DNA of 64,000 nucleotides from Siphonodentalium dalli (lineage: Eukaryota > Mollusca > Scaphopoda > Gadilida > Siphonodentaliidae): positions 153,953,577 to 154,017,576 of the forward strand of contig CP136065.1 of the NCBI GenBank assembly GCA_032622095.1. Reading direction: 5' to 3'. The notes below the pieces were generated by a model. That model was not told where the DNA came from. It did not search any database and saw only the letters and a program-made list of their open reading frames with translations. Made by a program: the position numbers and the translations under genes. Within the stretch, counting starts at the first letter, position 1, and each line of letters opens with the position of its first letter. This document shows, piece by piece, positions 18,219 through 33,200 of this stretch.

Positions 18219-21200
18219 GTTAATATATATGGTTAATTCATGCATTTTCTGTATGGAAGGAGGCAATTATTATTGGAGCAATAAGTGATGCGTTTATGGC
18301 TCCCAGTTTTCTATATCACATGAAAGAACCCCCCCCCCCCCCCAAAAAAAAAAAACATGCATATGCGATCTTACATACATAGGCCTACCGGTATACATGA
18401 TCAGCATGTACCGGTATGTGTCACTGATCAAGTTTTAAAAGACATTTAGATGCGGTGTCCCAAGCGGCACATCATCTGCAATTTCTTACTCTGAATTACA
18501 ACAAATACAACAAAGCAAAATCATTGGGCTTTCACGAATCAGTGCCTGTTATATCAGCGATGCGATGAAATCTTGAGATGGAAGATAGCTATAGAATAGC
18601 TGGGATAGAATAGCTGGGAGAGTGTCTATCTATCTATCTATCTACTTGATACTCCATCGCCCTCAATGTGCTGAGGATTATGTGGAGGTCCGGGTGCTAC
18701 CACGGCCGAGTAACTTTACAGCCCTTTTAATTCAGATTGTTTGGCTTCGGCAATCTGCTACGGCTTGCAACCAAGCTTTACCGTGGCCCAGTTTGCTTCG
18801 GCAGATGGCTTCGGCATTGCCGATTGCCATAGCCAATTATGAGGGCTGCTTTATAACCCTGTAGTGACTCCAGTAGCGTTATTTAACGTGCACACACTGA
18901 GGCGTGTACACGGGTCAGCCATTAATGTCTGCGCCCGATCGGACAGCGTACTGCACCCACGGCAACATACCTGGACAAGTGTTGTAATGGGGGGGGAAGT
19001 CGGCATTTTGCATTCGGATCTTTATTCAGTTATCTCGAATGAGACTTTTCAGCCTGACAAACTTGGTATCTAACCGAGTTCTGATTTTTGTCAGAATACC
19101 CTGACCAGGTTGCGATCCCCGGTCCGATAGTATGAGAGACCAGTACGCTACCTCTCGGCTACCGACTTCACTCAATGACAGGGAAGCTGTATTAAGCAAA
19201 CAAGTCAAGGGGAGAATATAACTTCAGAAAATGGCACTTTTTTCAGTCAAATGTGATGGCATGAATGCCGAAAAGGCAATGTTTTAGTAAGGCAAATTTT
19301 TTTTTAAATTTATTTCCTATTACGGTGCCAAAAAATTCCAGGTAAGGTAGGTAGGGATTTTGTTTTTTTTGGTAATATTTTTTTTATTTTTTTCCCGAAC
19401 AGTTAAGAAGTATATTAATGCTTACTCTTTACACTTGTGTTAAGGCTGTCCATGTATATTGCAAGTAAACAGTTAATGTAGCACAATAGTATGATAAGTA
19501 TTGTCAATGTGGACAAACAAATGCCTCCCAGACACTCAACTATGCAGTTCTCTTGTAATTGTTCTCTCAGTTTAGATTGTGTTGGCACATCTTCCTCAGA
19601 GCACAATATTGACATATCAACAGGCCCAAGACGAACACCATAATAGGGATTTTCTATGACTTTATAATAACATAACTTGTATGATATTAATTCAAACCTC
19701 ACTTAAATATTTGGTCATACATCTCAGGACCTAAGACACGCACGCCTCCACTGGCAGGATATCTCACATGTGCCTCAGACACATTGCACAGGGTATAAAT
19801 GTTCCTCAGACACCCCTCTATTGCATTGAAATATAAAGTCCCACACCACACTGAAAATGGTACCACAGGCCACACCTTGACAATGACTGAGGTACCACAC
19901 CTCAGCATTCAAATTGCCCCCAACTTTGAAGTTTTTTTAGTGCCCAATTCCCAGAAGGGTGTTTGATATTATATAGTAGACATGCAGTCATCTTTATACT
20001 GTCTGTATACATACATGTACTAGTAACTATGCATGAACGCTATGAATCCTTGATTGACTGGGGATGGGAACTTTAAATTCTGATATAGAAAGTCTTCTAC
20101 ATGTATATTGCTCTCTAACAGATAAGACTTCTTCCCACAAGACATGGGAGTTGAACAAACAATATTACCACAGGCAGGTTTTAAAGACTGCAGATTTATT
20201 GATGAGATTGGGATTCATCTGCAACTACAAATGGACATGTATTTTAATAGAAGCAAATTGTTTTTTAAAATTCCATCTAAAATTATTGTTGCTAAATGTA
20301 AACATAGTATATAGTATATATTTAACGATATAGATGTGTCTACATGTTTTGTTTTGTTTTTTTGGGTTGAAATTTGAAGGTTGGCCCAATTTCGGCAGGT
20401 CGGTCGGGTAACCGGAAACACAGCTTTTTTTTTTTGGCCTAATTATGCATTCAGTATTACAAAGTAGTTTTCATGGCCAAGCTCATATTAAAGGCACGGA
20501 TGGCCTAGCTTCACATTGGATAATGCAGTTAAAATAGTCACATCCATTATAAACCGCCATAAACAGAAAGAATATTTAAATATAGATTTTGTTCGTATTC
20601 CAATTATCATGAATATCGGGTAAATAGTATGTTATTGTCAAGTTTGTACGCTTTGTTATGTAAACAAAAGCCAAAAATGTTACAGAACCTGACTTTTGTT
20701 TACATAACAGAGCATTACATTCACGAACATGACAATAGAATATACGATTATCGCGATATTTATCATTCCTATAAGAACAAAATACATGTATGTCTATATA
20801 TATATTTTAATATTCTTTCTCTTTATGGCAGTTTTAACAGGTGTGACTATTTCAACAGCATACCCACCATGAAGGCCATCCATACCTTTAAGCTACTCAG
20901 TAGAGTGGGGACTTAGGATAATTTAATTGATATAAAATACTGTTCTGGCCAGTTCTGGCACATATTTAAGGAATATCTTGCCATTTTGAAGACTTCAAAT
21001 CAGGAAAGGGCACTTTGCACCCCCTTAGTGAAGACCAGGGGGGGACAAGTGATGCCCTTTGCTCCATTGCTCCACCACCCCTCAGGAGTGCTTTGAATTA
21101 GTGTCATATCATGACAATGTATTTTACTCATCTGTTTCCTTCCTGTTTGACTACAGAAACTGACAGAGAGGCCAAGTATGGATTGATTCTGTAAAGGGTG

Positions 21201-24200
21201 ATCGAGTAAACTTTGTGGTTCAATTCAACTCCGATTCAAAATATTGAGCATGGGCCTACATAGTCAGCACATTTAATAATTATAGAAACAGAACATTATA
21301 TCAGTTCCAATAAGCATGATATTTTTGTCGCCGCTGGTGCTGACAATGAAGAGGACATATACAGGTTATCAAAATAATAGTTATAATTCAATATGATTGG
21401 TATCATTTTTTTTATCATTTCAGGGTCCAGACCTCACCAGAGCGTTCGTGAGAACTCAAGGATTCACCTACACTATATCAAGCAGCCACCAGAATTCATC
21501 TATCGTGAGCATATTATCAAAAGTGTTGAATGCTAAAAAGTTTCCAGAATATTACACATTGTGTATGCATATTCTGATAGTTTAAAAATTTACAAAGGCA
21601 TGAAGCTATTTTTGGTGCATCAACATGCTAAGTGTGAGGGTTGATATGCACTTTAAGTAAGCTGTATGAGACTTGTACACTCTTGATGATTGCATGATAT
21701 TGTTGTGCTACTAATGCTGAATTGGTCGCTCTCATTAGTTTTTAGTGATAAAGCTACCCAGGTTAATCAAGTTTCATGTATAGCAACCATTTATTCATTT
21801 ATTGTTACTAGTAATCAGAATGAGAATCTCCAGTCTAATATCTATTAATTTAACATGCTCCCGGCCCATGCATATTTCATGGAAAATTAGATTGCGGGTA
21901 GGTATCTCCTTAACAAACATATAAAATGGTATCAAGGAGCCCATGACTTAACAACACATTGTCACCAGCATAAAATTCTGAGAATCAGTGTAACATGTAC
22001 ATCAGATTAAAGTTCTTTTCACACATATGTTTCTTATTGCTAATACTGCATCCCGAACATGTCCTCGATGGGTACCGAACACATATTATTTTATATATGT
22101 TAGAGGTGTCAATCTGTTATCCTTGATGAATGCATTTGACTCATTTTTCAGGACTTCCTCGATTGATGACATATGCTATAAAGTGTATCTGGCAGTTTCT
22201 AAATCTAGGTATCACACTGCTACTTGTGAAAAAGTCTCGGTACATTCTTATGCAGGTCAGTGTTAAGTTAATTGTCGAACCATGTTGTGTTTAGAGATTG
22301 TTGTAGTGTACATAGTTAAATGCCATGGCAAATTAAATCATTCTGATGTATTCGCTTCATATTTTTTTCAAATCACAACATGAGTACATGCAGGCCTTGA
22401 AATGTTCTAAAAATTCCACCTGTCTCTTGGCACAGGTAAGTAAATTTCCTACCTATCTCCTCATGTAGTGCACCTGAACATCTGAGTGGGATTGTCTGTG
22501 TATACTAATATACACATTAATCAATTACTCTATATAGTAGTGTGCTCACTATAAAGTGATTACATCATAATTCTTGTTCAGCATATTGCCCGATAACTTA
22601 GTTCTGATGGTCTGAAGAATTGAAATAACTTTGTAAATTATGTTTCGGTGGATTAAAAGTAGGCCGGTAAGATGAGGAAATGTGGCATGATGATCGACTC
22701 ATCAAATTAGATGTACACCTTTGTTTACTATCATTCACATGCAATACAGCAGCTACATGTAATTTTACTACACAAAATGCTGACTGGTTTTACTGCAAAA
22801 GACTGTCATTTCATGATCTTAGAGAAATTATAAGTCTGAATAATGGAAACTGAATGATAACAAGTAAAGACCACCTGTCTGTATGGACAGGTGAAAAAAT
22901 TAATACCTGTCACCACATAAATTTACCTGTCACTGACAGGTGGACAGGCGAACATTTCGAGCCCTGAGTACATGGTAACCATGTTGTGGTTATGCCCATT
23001 CTAATTTACAATATCCAAATCCACTCTTATCAGTTTAAGAAATTTTATTCATTAACCCTTTCATAATAATGTGATACATTGATGGAAAGAGCTCTAAGAG
23101 CTCTTTCCATCAATGTATCACATTATTATAATCAATAAATTTGAAAAATGATCAAGAAAATATGGGTTGATACAAATTCGGACTTGGCACTGAAAGGGTT
23201 AATAGTTAAGCACAGGCTATGAATATTAAGGACCATTGAGTTATTCTCAAACAAACTCCTGTTATGGTTGACTAACCAGTTGCATATTCTAATAATATAT
23301 AACAGATATCACATTGAAGAATAACTACTGGGACCTTTACTCCATTATACAAAGAGCCTGTATCAATTTAATACACAAGGGAGTCTGTGACAATTGTTCA
23401 TTATAATGGTGGATTGTAATAGTTATTTCACAGACATATGCTTGGTAATTCAAGTCTCCTCATAAAATATTAACTTTCATTTACAGCAGGGAGCTGTAGG
23501 CTCGTATCTGCTGAATTAAATTTAAGACGTTTAATACATAACAACATGTAAAAGTACACATAGCTCTAGACAGATTATGTTATAACCTCATTTTTTCATA
23601 TTCATTTTTCAGAATCCTCCATCATTGCCGAGTCTTGTGGTTTGTTTGGCTGTTTGTGTACTGAGACGCAGTAAATTGATCACAGACTGGCACAACTATG
23701 GCTACACAATTTTGGCACTGACACTAGGGTCTGCACATCCATTGGTCAAGTTCTCAGAATGGTTGGTATGCATGTATATTCATCAGTCACATTGCTATGT
23801 CTACATTTAATCATTAATATTAAATACAGAAATCGATTTTGTAACAAAGCTTCTCTGTGCCATATTTATGCTGAAGGGGTTACTCTCACCTTAAAAAAAA
23901 GTAATGAAGGGTACACATATTTTGAAACTGTGCTGAAGTGTACACAGGGTTCGTGACCGGCAATCACAGAGTCACCCATCAGCAGTTTGCATTCAGTTCA
24001 TTTTAATGATCATTGGAACATAAACAATTATACTCTAACAGAAATCATGGCAGATATGAAAATTAAATGTCATTTAGAACAAGGTTTCAAAACATATGTA
24101 CCCTTCAGCACATTTTAAAAGCTTGTGTACCCTGCAGCACTTTTTTTGTGAGATTGAACCCTACAGCCATATTTATTGCTGTTCATATTATCAGCTGATA

Positions 24201-27200
24201 GCCACAACAGTTTTACAAACCAGATTTTATTTAAAATTATGACAACTGATTTGCAATGATTCATTGGTAGGGATATTCAATCAACACTAATCCTTTTGCA
24301 GTTACCATATATTTTATGATTCAGTATTAAAATGTACAATGTAAACATCTTATGATGATTATTATTTTCAGGTATGAGGGTTATTTTGGCAAATTTGCTT
24401 TTGCAAATCTCTGTGTAACAGAAGCTATGAAAGATGATCTGGCAGAAAAATGGCACATCGGGTTAGTAGTATATTTTGTCCAGGCATCAAAATATGGTGC
24501 TGGACATTTGCAGAATGAGGTATCCAGAGGGTGAATTTACCAAATGGACCTTATTCTGTATGGCCTCATTTGCTGTGGGAGACCTAGACTTAGATTTAAG
24601 TTCCCAGATGGTGAAGGTTGTGATGTGCACCCATTGGGCACCTCGGTTATGCATTGTGTCATCTGGCAATTTAGAGATATAGCAAAACTAGAAAAAGAAA
24701 CTATCAAAAGATTCTGAAAAGATACTTTCCAGAGAAGATGAGGCCTAAGCAGAATGAGGTCCCCATGAGGTGAATTTAGTGATGCTAGTCTGCTAAATGT
24801 CCAGCACCATATTTTCAGGCCTGATTTTGCCAAGAATTTTTAGATGCTTTGACATAATTTGTGTAAATCTTTATGATTTGGCCTACAGTAATGCTCTAAA
24901 TAATCGACTCCTTAACCACAGCAGAATTATGGGTAACTTTTCAGGATTTAGTCGGAAATATGGCTTGTTGCCATTCATCAGAATGCTCTCCCCGAGAGCT
25001 TTCCGATGAATGGCAACAAGCCATATTTCAGACTAAATCCTGAAAAGTTACCCATAATTCTGCTGTGGTTAAGGAGTCGATTATTTAGAGCGTTACTGTA
25101 TGTGGCCAGAAGTGGTGTGCTGTATTAGCAGACTCCTTGGTTATTGTGATGGAATATCATTAAGGGACCCAATGTGTTCAAAGTGGGTTCATGCGAAATA
25201 ACATAAACATCTGTAAAACAACTATCATCAACAAGTACATGTAAAAATAGATTTAAATGAATTCTTCAGGGCTATATATTAACCCTTTCAGTGCCAAGTT
25301 TGATTTTTGTATCAACCCATATTTCCTTGATCATTTTTCAAATTTATTGATTATAATAATGTGATACATTGATGGAAAGAGCTCTCAGAGCTCTTTCCAT
25401 CAATGTATCACATTATTATAATCAATAAATTTGAAAAATGATCAAGGAAATATGGGTTGATACAAAAATCAAACTTGGCACTGAAAGGGTTAAGACAAAT
25501 ACATGTAATACTAATTTGTTTTTTATATTTATTTTGGCCGTAATTCTGTTCACATCGCATTCAAATTCATCCCTTTTCTATGTGACTGCTAATTTAACAT
25601 TACTGCATTTATACTATACTTATACAATCAAATACATGATCAATGGATGTTATTCAATATCAAGCATTCATATAATATGTATGATGACATAAATCTACTC
25701 ACTTATGTATTCGCTACTCATTAAATATCTGCCAGCAACTGTGCATACCAGCGAATCTGCCTAATATACTATTTCACCTGACTAAAACTAGATTTCAAAT
25801 TATGTGAATATAATGTACATATATGAGGGTGGGTGGGATTGGAAAATTTTGAGTTGAGCTCATTCGAAGGATGAGTGTTATTAAAAATGAAATATCGACC
25901 TGGTTCACCAATCTATGATGACTTCGCGCATGAAGTGTTTACATCAAAGGCGTGTTGAGGCTGACGACACTGAGACGACAATTAAGGTCGCTCGATACAG
26001 GCCCAAATTTTATAGCTTCATATTCATTAGTAATTTTTATTGTATGGCCAAAATATCCACTTTATTTTTATCTTCATTATTGTTAATTCTCCAACAATGA
26101 TATTTCACATGTCAAAACCATTGCTACTGTTAGTGTGGAATTACCAATCAAATGAAAACAATTCAAATTTATTCTTAAAATCATGTTCAGACTAAAATAT
26201 TTGAACTTACAACATGATTAGTGATGTTTGTTGAGAAATCACAATAATAGTTTTGTTTACATAACAATGATTTCATTACAAAAAAATCCATTACTGGAGA
26301 CTATCAATAATGAATATAAGAACAACGTTTGTCTATTTCTCCATGTTTTTCTTAGTGGTGACGTTTTTACAGACTTTTGTATTTTTGGCACATTTACCAA
26401 CTGTGAGTGCTTTGGGTCCATTTAATGTGCATAGCATTTCCGGCAGCCATAAGCCATCCAATGATGGCAAATCTTTATAAATTTCCAACCATTGCTGATT
26501 GATGTTCCATCTAACTTCTATTCCATCACTAATTGACATTAGTTGTATCTTTTCAGAGCAGAAATAATGTATGACAAATCAGCAAATATATTTCAAGAAG
26601 TATCACTCCAACAGAAACATGAAATATTCACCAAACTGAAGAATCAGTATTCTATATTCAGGAACAAAAGGTAACAGATTTCAAATATGTTATGATAAGA
26701 TTTGTTTGACAGCTACCATGATCTGTGTAAGTTCTGTGTAAAATTGGATATGATTCCCTTGGAATTTAATCTTTCCTTTACTAGATACTCATTGACAAGT
26801 AGATCCCTAAGGAAATGTTCATATACAATGTAATAAGTTCAACTTTTTGTAGGCAATTTGTTGAACTATTATTTGAACATTTCCCACCAATCAATAGGAA
26901 TCAAATATTTTTTACCCACCAAGGCTAAATAAATAGTAATTTAGGAGCGTCTGATCGGATTGAGTACCTTTAACCCAAGAGTGCTTATAGTAATATAGCT
27001 AAAGTATGTCAGAAATAATACACAGTTTACTCTGCATACACATCAGCAGCCATAAAGTCTTCTGAATAAATGCATTCACTTCTTATGTACTGACTTTATA
27101 TGAATTGGAATATTAATGTATTGATGGAAATTATCACCTCAACAAGATAAACATGGTCGCAGTTAATCTCTTTGCTGCTACATGTGCATACTGAGCATAC

Positions 27201-30200
27201 TGGACCTACTTTCATTTTGCCGTTGTCACAGTGCACAAATCGTTGGGTTTGTTCATTGCGTTACTCGGAACACTGCTCCGTAAGAATTTCCTGTTGGGCG
27301 GATTGGCTCGTTTCGCTACTCCGTTCTGCGCCGATGAAATTTTACCGTGCTACATTCAGATATGATGCACACTGAAGCGGCCGATAAATGCTATCTATAG
27401 ACAACAACGCGCGGGTGTGCTCGTTTCACTACTCCGTTCTGCGGCGATGAAATATTACCATGCTACATTCAGATTTGATGCACGCTGAAGCGGCCAATGT
27501 CGGTGAAACAAAAACTAAAGTTAGCCGCTCTCGGGCAATCAGAATGCTTGTTTTTAGTGACAAATACTCAATTGAATTACAATTTACAGCATGTAACAAT
27601 AAAGACTATTTTTCCTCACATTAACCCTTTCTATACTGAATGGATTTCCTCATTCTGTTATAGTGACTGCTCTCCTGCGGCTTTGCCGCGGAAGCGAAGC
27701 GACCTAGGGTACACGTATGCGAATATGAGATATACTAATAAACTTTTTCAGCCCAATTTAAAAATAGATTGAACTTGCCTAAAATAGAATAATTTATTCA
27801 TAACTCAAGAGTCAGTGGAGTCCAAAAAATTATTGTTGGCGACGGCCGCCATTTTGTATTGATTAATATTGATTGATAAAATGGTCCAGGGCAAAAATAT
27901 AAAACTTTGTTCCGGCACATGTTAGCTATACTTCACCAGATTTTGGCACATCATGCTCCTAATGCCAAAGATAATAAAAAAATTAATGTAAATTAAACCA
28001 AAGCTCTGGTTAACAAAAAGTGAAATTGCATGAAAAAGTTTTGTTTACATGTTTTATAAAATTATTAACGGTATTAAAAGGAACTTAGTTTCCGTTTGTC
28101 GGCCTTGAACTTTGAAAATAGTCCATCAATATTTTAGGCGGAAATTCCGTTGAACTTATTTTCTGAACATTTCTATTTCATGAACACCTCCCAAAATGAA
28201 TAATAGACTATTCCAATGTATACTAACTGAGTGGGGAATAACTGAGTGGGGAACTCATTTAGTACAGAAGGGGTTAACGTGACAAATAATTTGCATTTTT
28301 CAGTGAAAAGGAGACAGTTTTTACAAAGACAAATGACTCAAGTCAAATTGTGCAACAAAAAGATAGCCCCGCTCTCTTGGTTAGCAGTACAGGTTGGACA
28401 GAGGATGAAGACTTCGATTTATTACTCGACGCATTAGAAAGTTTGTTTAAATACATCATATTTTCAAAAAGTTGTAATACAATTTCTATATGTATTCAGA
28501 TTTAAAGGGGCACTGTACACTAAATCCTGCCATTTATGTGATCATCTCCTTTTATACTCAACAGAATATATGCAACAAATGATTGAATTTGAGCCATGGA
28601 TTAGTGCAAAATACACACATGTGCTCTATGAACGATACAAACAACATGGTAATTATAATGAAAATGAATTTATTACTGGAGTCATAAACTCATTTTCATT
28701 ATAATGACCATGTTGTTTGTATCGTTCATACGATTAATGAGTGTACTAACACAGGTCAAGTTCGAATTTGGGTTCCGCCTGCCTAATATCGCCCTTTGTT
28801 TAAATTACCACAGGTGTATTTTGCCACACCCTTGTTAAATTAAATTAAACAACAAGCCCATGTGAACTCTAGATATGAAGAATAGACCATTTTACATTGT
28901 ATATTTTTGTAGCACAATGTGAGAATCCATGCAGAAGTCAAAGGGATTAACCCTTTCATGTGCTGGTGCAGCATTAAAGACCCTGTGCCAGTGCATTCTC
29001 TTATATATAGGGAGCCTCGCATTAAGAGAATTCACTTGCTTACAAGGTCAAGGTAAATATTGTTTAATAGGCCAATGTATTCTTTTATATATGTGAGGCT
29101 CCTTATAAGAGAATGCATTGGCACAGGGTTTTCGCAAAATTTTAAGAAGCTCCAGTCATGGGTGGGTTAAGAGTTATTTTTCTGATTGTCATGATTCATA
29201 TGGGGTTGGGATTGAAGGAAACCTCAAAATGCTGAGACCAGCCTAGAGGGTGACTTACCGTAGGAGACATCTTCTCCCTACAATGTGCCACTTTTCCCTA
29301 TTTTTGTCCCAGGGAGAAATTAATTATCTCTCATATACCAGTATGCATATGTCCCAACAGCATATTTAAAGTATATTATTGATTATAATGATGTTCTTAC
29401 TCATTATAATGGTTTTATAAATGGGCTCTTGTGTTGCTTCTCCCAATTAGAAACCTCTAGGCTGGTCCCTGTCTAAAAGTTGCTGTAATATCATCAATCA
29501 TTAGTCATTGATATCTTACTCAATATCATGTGTCATAGTCTATGAGTAGATGTATATCTCCAAATATGCGAGCTGTTTGGGCCGTTTTGACAATGGACAC
29601 CTTTTGCATAATGAACTACCGCTGCTAACAATTACGAGTATAAAGGTACTACGTCACTAGAATTTGTGTTGTTTCTATCATGCGAGCTTTGCATGCAATC
29701 ATCAAGTCTACCACTGACTATAACCTGATGACAAGATAATTAAGTACAAAATATCATGGTAAACAGAACCATATCACCTTACTGAGAGTTGCAAGAAGTT
29801 TGACCAATACTATTTTCTCCTACACGAACTCGTAGTCAATTCTGCGAAAAGGTTTTGGAGCGTCAAGACTACTATTAACTATTAGCTATTTGTAATTCTT
29901 ATCAGCAAGTCATTCATCATGCGAAAGCAGGGTTGTCAAAGTACCGACGGTACCACAACTTTCGGTACCGGTTCCGTACTGATGTCCAGTACCGCAAACC
30001 GCGTCGGTATCGGTACTCATTGAGTGGTCTTTTATATTGCAAATAACTTTGGTTTCGTGGGTTCCATCATCAATTATTCGTTAAGTTCGAGGTTTAGTCA
30101 AACAACGAAAATAAAAATCGCTACGACATTTACAATTAAGTTGTCTGCGGTGGTTTTTGGCAAAGGGAGGATTTTAAAAAAGACGGAATACAGAGTGGAA

Positions 30201-33200
30201 CGAATGTAGACATGCATGTTTGACTACTGGGTCGGCTAACATTGTAGGCTTGTATCATATTGTATGGATACATGGTAGTGACGGTCACACAGTGTCACAG
30301 ACTCACGGTACACCATATTATTTGTGTGGTAATTAATTAGATGACTCAGTAATCGGCCATAACTTCATAATGCCGCCCTATTACTCGCATGTTGTAACTT
30401 GTAAATTTGTAATTTCATAAATGATGTCACCCAACTTCTGTCTACAGCAGCCAGTTTTCCTAAAAGTTCCGGTAAACTTTCCCTTTTAGTTTGGATACAT
30501 GGGGTCAATGGCATCTGCTTAAATTTTAGAGTCGAACCTTGACCACTTGTCTGAACTTCCGAATCCACTGATATTTTGTGTTTTGTCGACAAATATTTTT
30601 TCATTCCCGTTGTACTTCCCTTCGATCTGGCTATTACTGTATTGCATTCAGCGCATCTGGCTTTCTGCGAGTCATTTGTGTGTGGGATAAAATAATCCCA
30701 AACGTGACTAGATTTCCTGGATATATATACCTGGACACCATCGTAATTCGTAAAAGGTAAAACACAACTTGACAGAATAATAGATTCCTCTCAAATGATG
30801 CCTCGAAACGGCACGTGCAGAACACTGCAGACTTGCATCTGGCGGCATTCCGGCCGCATCAAAGAAATACAATCATCACAAGCTCCCACACAATGTTGCA
30901 TTCTGTCAATTTCGTGACAAGTTGTCATAGTGCGGCACACTGTGCCTTTGATGTTTGAATGTGCTGACGATATCACGTTAACCCATTGCAGTTGGTTTGG
31001 GCCTTATGTTGAGCTGCTTAATCAACCCTTTACATTCGTTAAGAGGTATATTAATAGATATCAACAATCAGTACCGAGAACCGTCGGTACTCGATGTCAG
31101 AACCGGTACCGATTTAATTCCTGATTACCGCCGGTTCCGGTTCCGATACCAGTACCTATTGACAACCCTGTGCGAAAGGTGTCCACCATTATTGAAGGCC
31201 CCACAACTCCTAATAATCCCAGTTCATCCATACTTAACTTAACCTCTTCTTGTTTACAGTTTACGACATGCATGCCAATATGGAAGCTGGCCTTCCTGAT
31301 GTTATTTGCATAATCACTGGTAAGTCACTCTATCTGGATTCCTTTACATCTATAAAAAAAAAAAAATAGTATAGCCCTCGACAGTAGGAACTAGTAGAGT
31401 ATTAACTTTATATTCAGCTATACTTTAATATATTATGTGATTGCCAACTGATGTTTCAGAAAAGAATTTTGTGTAATTGACTCAAATGTTAATTTTGGTC
31501 ATTTATAGAAGAAAATCATCCACAAAGATAGGAAACATGCATGACCATCGCCTGCTAATAGTGTGTCTGTAATTTGCAGAATGAGGTCCCCAGATGGTGA
31601 ATTTAGTTATGCTAACCCGCAGTGGGCTAGCATCACTAAATTCACCCTCTGGTGGACCTCATTCTACTCTTGTATTATGTTATTTTCTGTCTGTCGTCTA
31701 CTTTTTGTTTTACCTGAAAACCCCTCCATATCAATCATAGACTGTTCCAATGTATATTTTTTATAACTGGTTGGGTGAATCCATTTAGTATAGAAAGGTT
31801 TTAGGGAGTACCTGGCCGGGAGTTGTTGGATGTTGTCAGTATTAAATCCTGATATGCACACGATTTTCTTTGCATGAAAATTAATTAATGCATTACATTT
31901 AGTAATGGAATGATTATTATTATTATTATTACTATTATTAGTAGAGGAGGGAGATATGATATCCAATAGGGATGCAGACCAGACCTGAAAAAACTGGTAC
32001 GGTCCGTAGTCCAGGGCTGGACTGGACCAGACCGCCATCATTGGACTGCTTTGGACCGGTCCACTCATGGCGGTCCGGTTCTTTACCAGTTCGCGAACTT
32101 TAATAAATAGATGTATGCCTAGCTCATGTACTGGGCCAATACCATGTCAACTAACCTAACCTAACTAACTTTCAATGCACTGAACATTGGTCGTGAATTG
32201 CGATATACTAGCCTATAGTTGGCAATATCTAACTTGAAGTAACTACATCAATACCGGTACGGCTGTATGCATACCTGCATGTCGGAAATTGACCAATCTA
32301 TCTGGAAAATATTCAGTTGGCCATGCTAAGAACAAAACGTTATGAGTGCTGAAAGACTTGGAGCATTTGCACTCAACCCAATCATAGCTAGTGGGGTTAG
32401 CAGAAACGTGAACTACAGACTCTACAGTGAGTCACAGTCACAAGTTTTAAGCACATTTATTCGTTCTCCAACTTCTATACAATGATGGGGATAAGAAAAT
32501 ACACTACACATTTCCACAATGTGCATATATACAATATATTATAGTATACATGTATACTACATGTTCATATATATAATGTATTATAGTATATGCAAGCTTG
32601 CCTGGCAGTAACTTGACACTTGCTGTAACACAAACGCGTATACCAAAGTAAGATTTAACACATTTTCCTCCATTTAAGGTATATTATAATGATTGAACCA
32701 GTCCAGTCCAGATTAGAATACCGGACCACTGAGAGCTGGACCGGACTGGACTGGACTGCCTCTTCATTGGACCGGACCACTGGTTTGCATCCCTAATATC
32801 CAAGGCATGGGGAAAACACACTTTCAGAATGATATTCAAAAATTCATTTCGGCATAGAACTGAAATAGCCTGTTTATTTTATTTTCAGGTAAAGGGCCAT
32901 TAAAAGAACACTATAGTAACCTCATAGCACAGAAATCTCTTAATCATGTGAGAATATGTTTGCCATGGTTAGAAGCAGAAGACTACCCTCTAGTGTTAGG
33001 TATATACATTTGAAATAGTATTATTAAATGATTTGCATACCAATTTTAAAGGGGAATCTACAGCGAATAGATTGAAGAAATGCTCTCTTTTGTTAAACTT
33101 TGACCACCTGACCTATATCAGTGAATCTATGAGGCCAGATGGTTGATGCATCATCTCCATATCAATTCCTATAATTGTTAAAGTGTCACCTCATTTGTTT

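Noticed and set aside
19095-19168. Functional tRNA gene on the minus strand
   Set aside because: A and B boxes are present, but the acceptor stem halves do not pair and the T loop is odd. A SINE head explains it better.
21157-21200. Possible alternative ALG1 exon after CTACAG at 21156
   Set aside because: The frame runs into a stop after about 12 codons, and the exon at 21424 matches ALG1 in sequence and phase.
27172-27375. 67-codon ORF in ALG1 intron 6
   Set aside because: It lies over a direct duplication and has no known motif.
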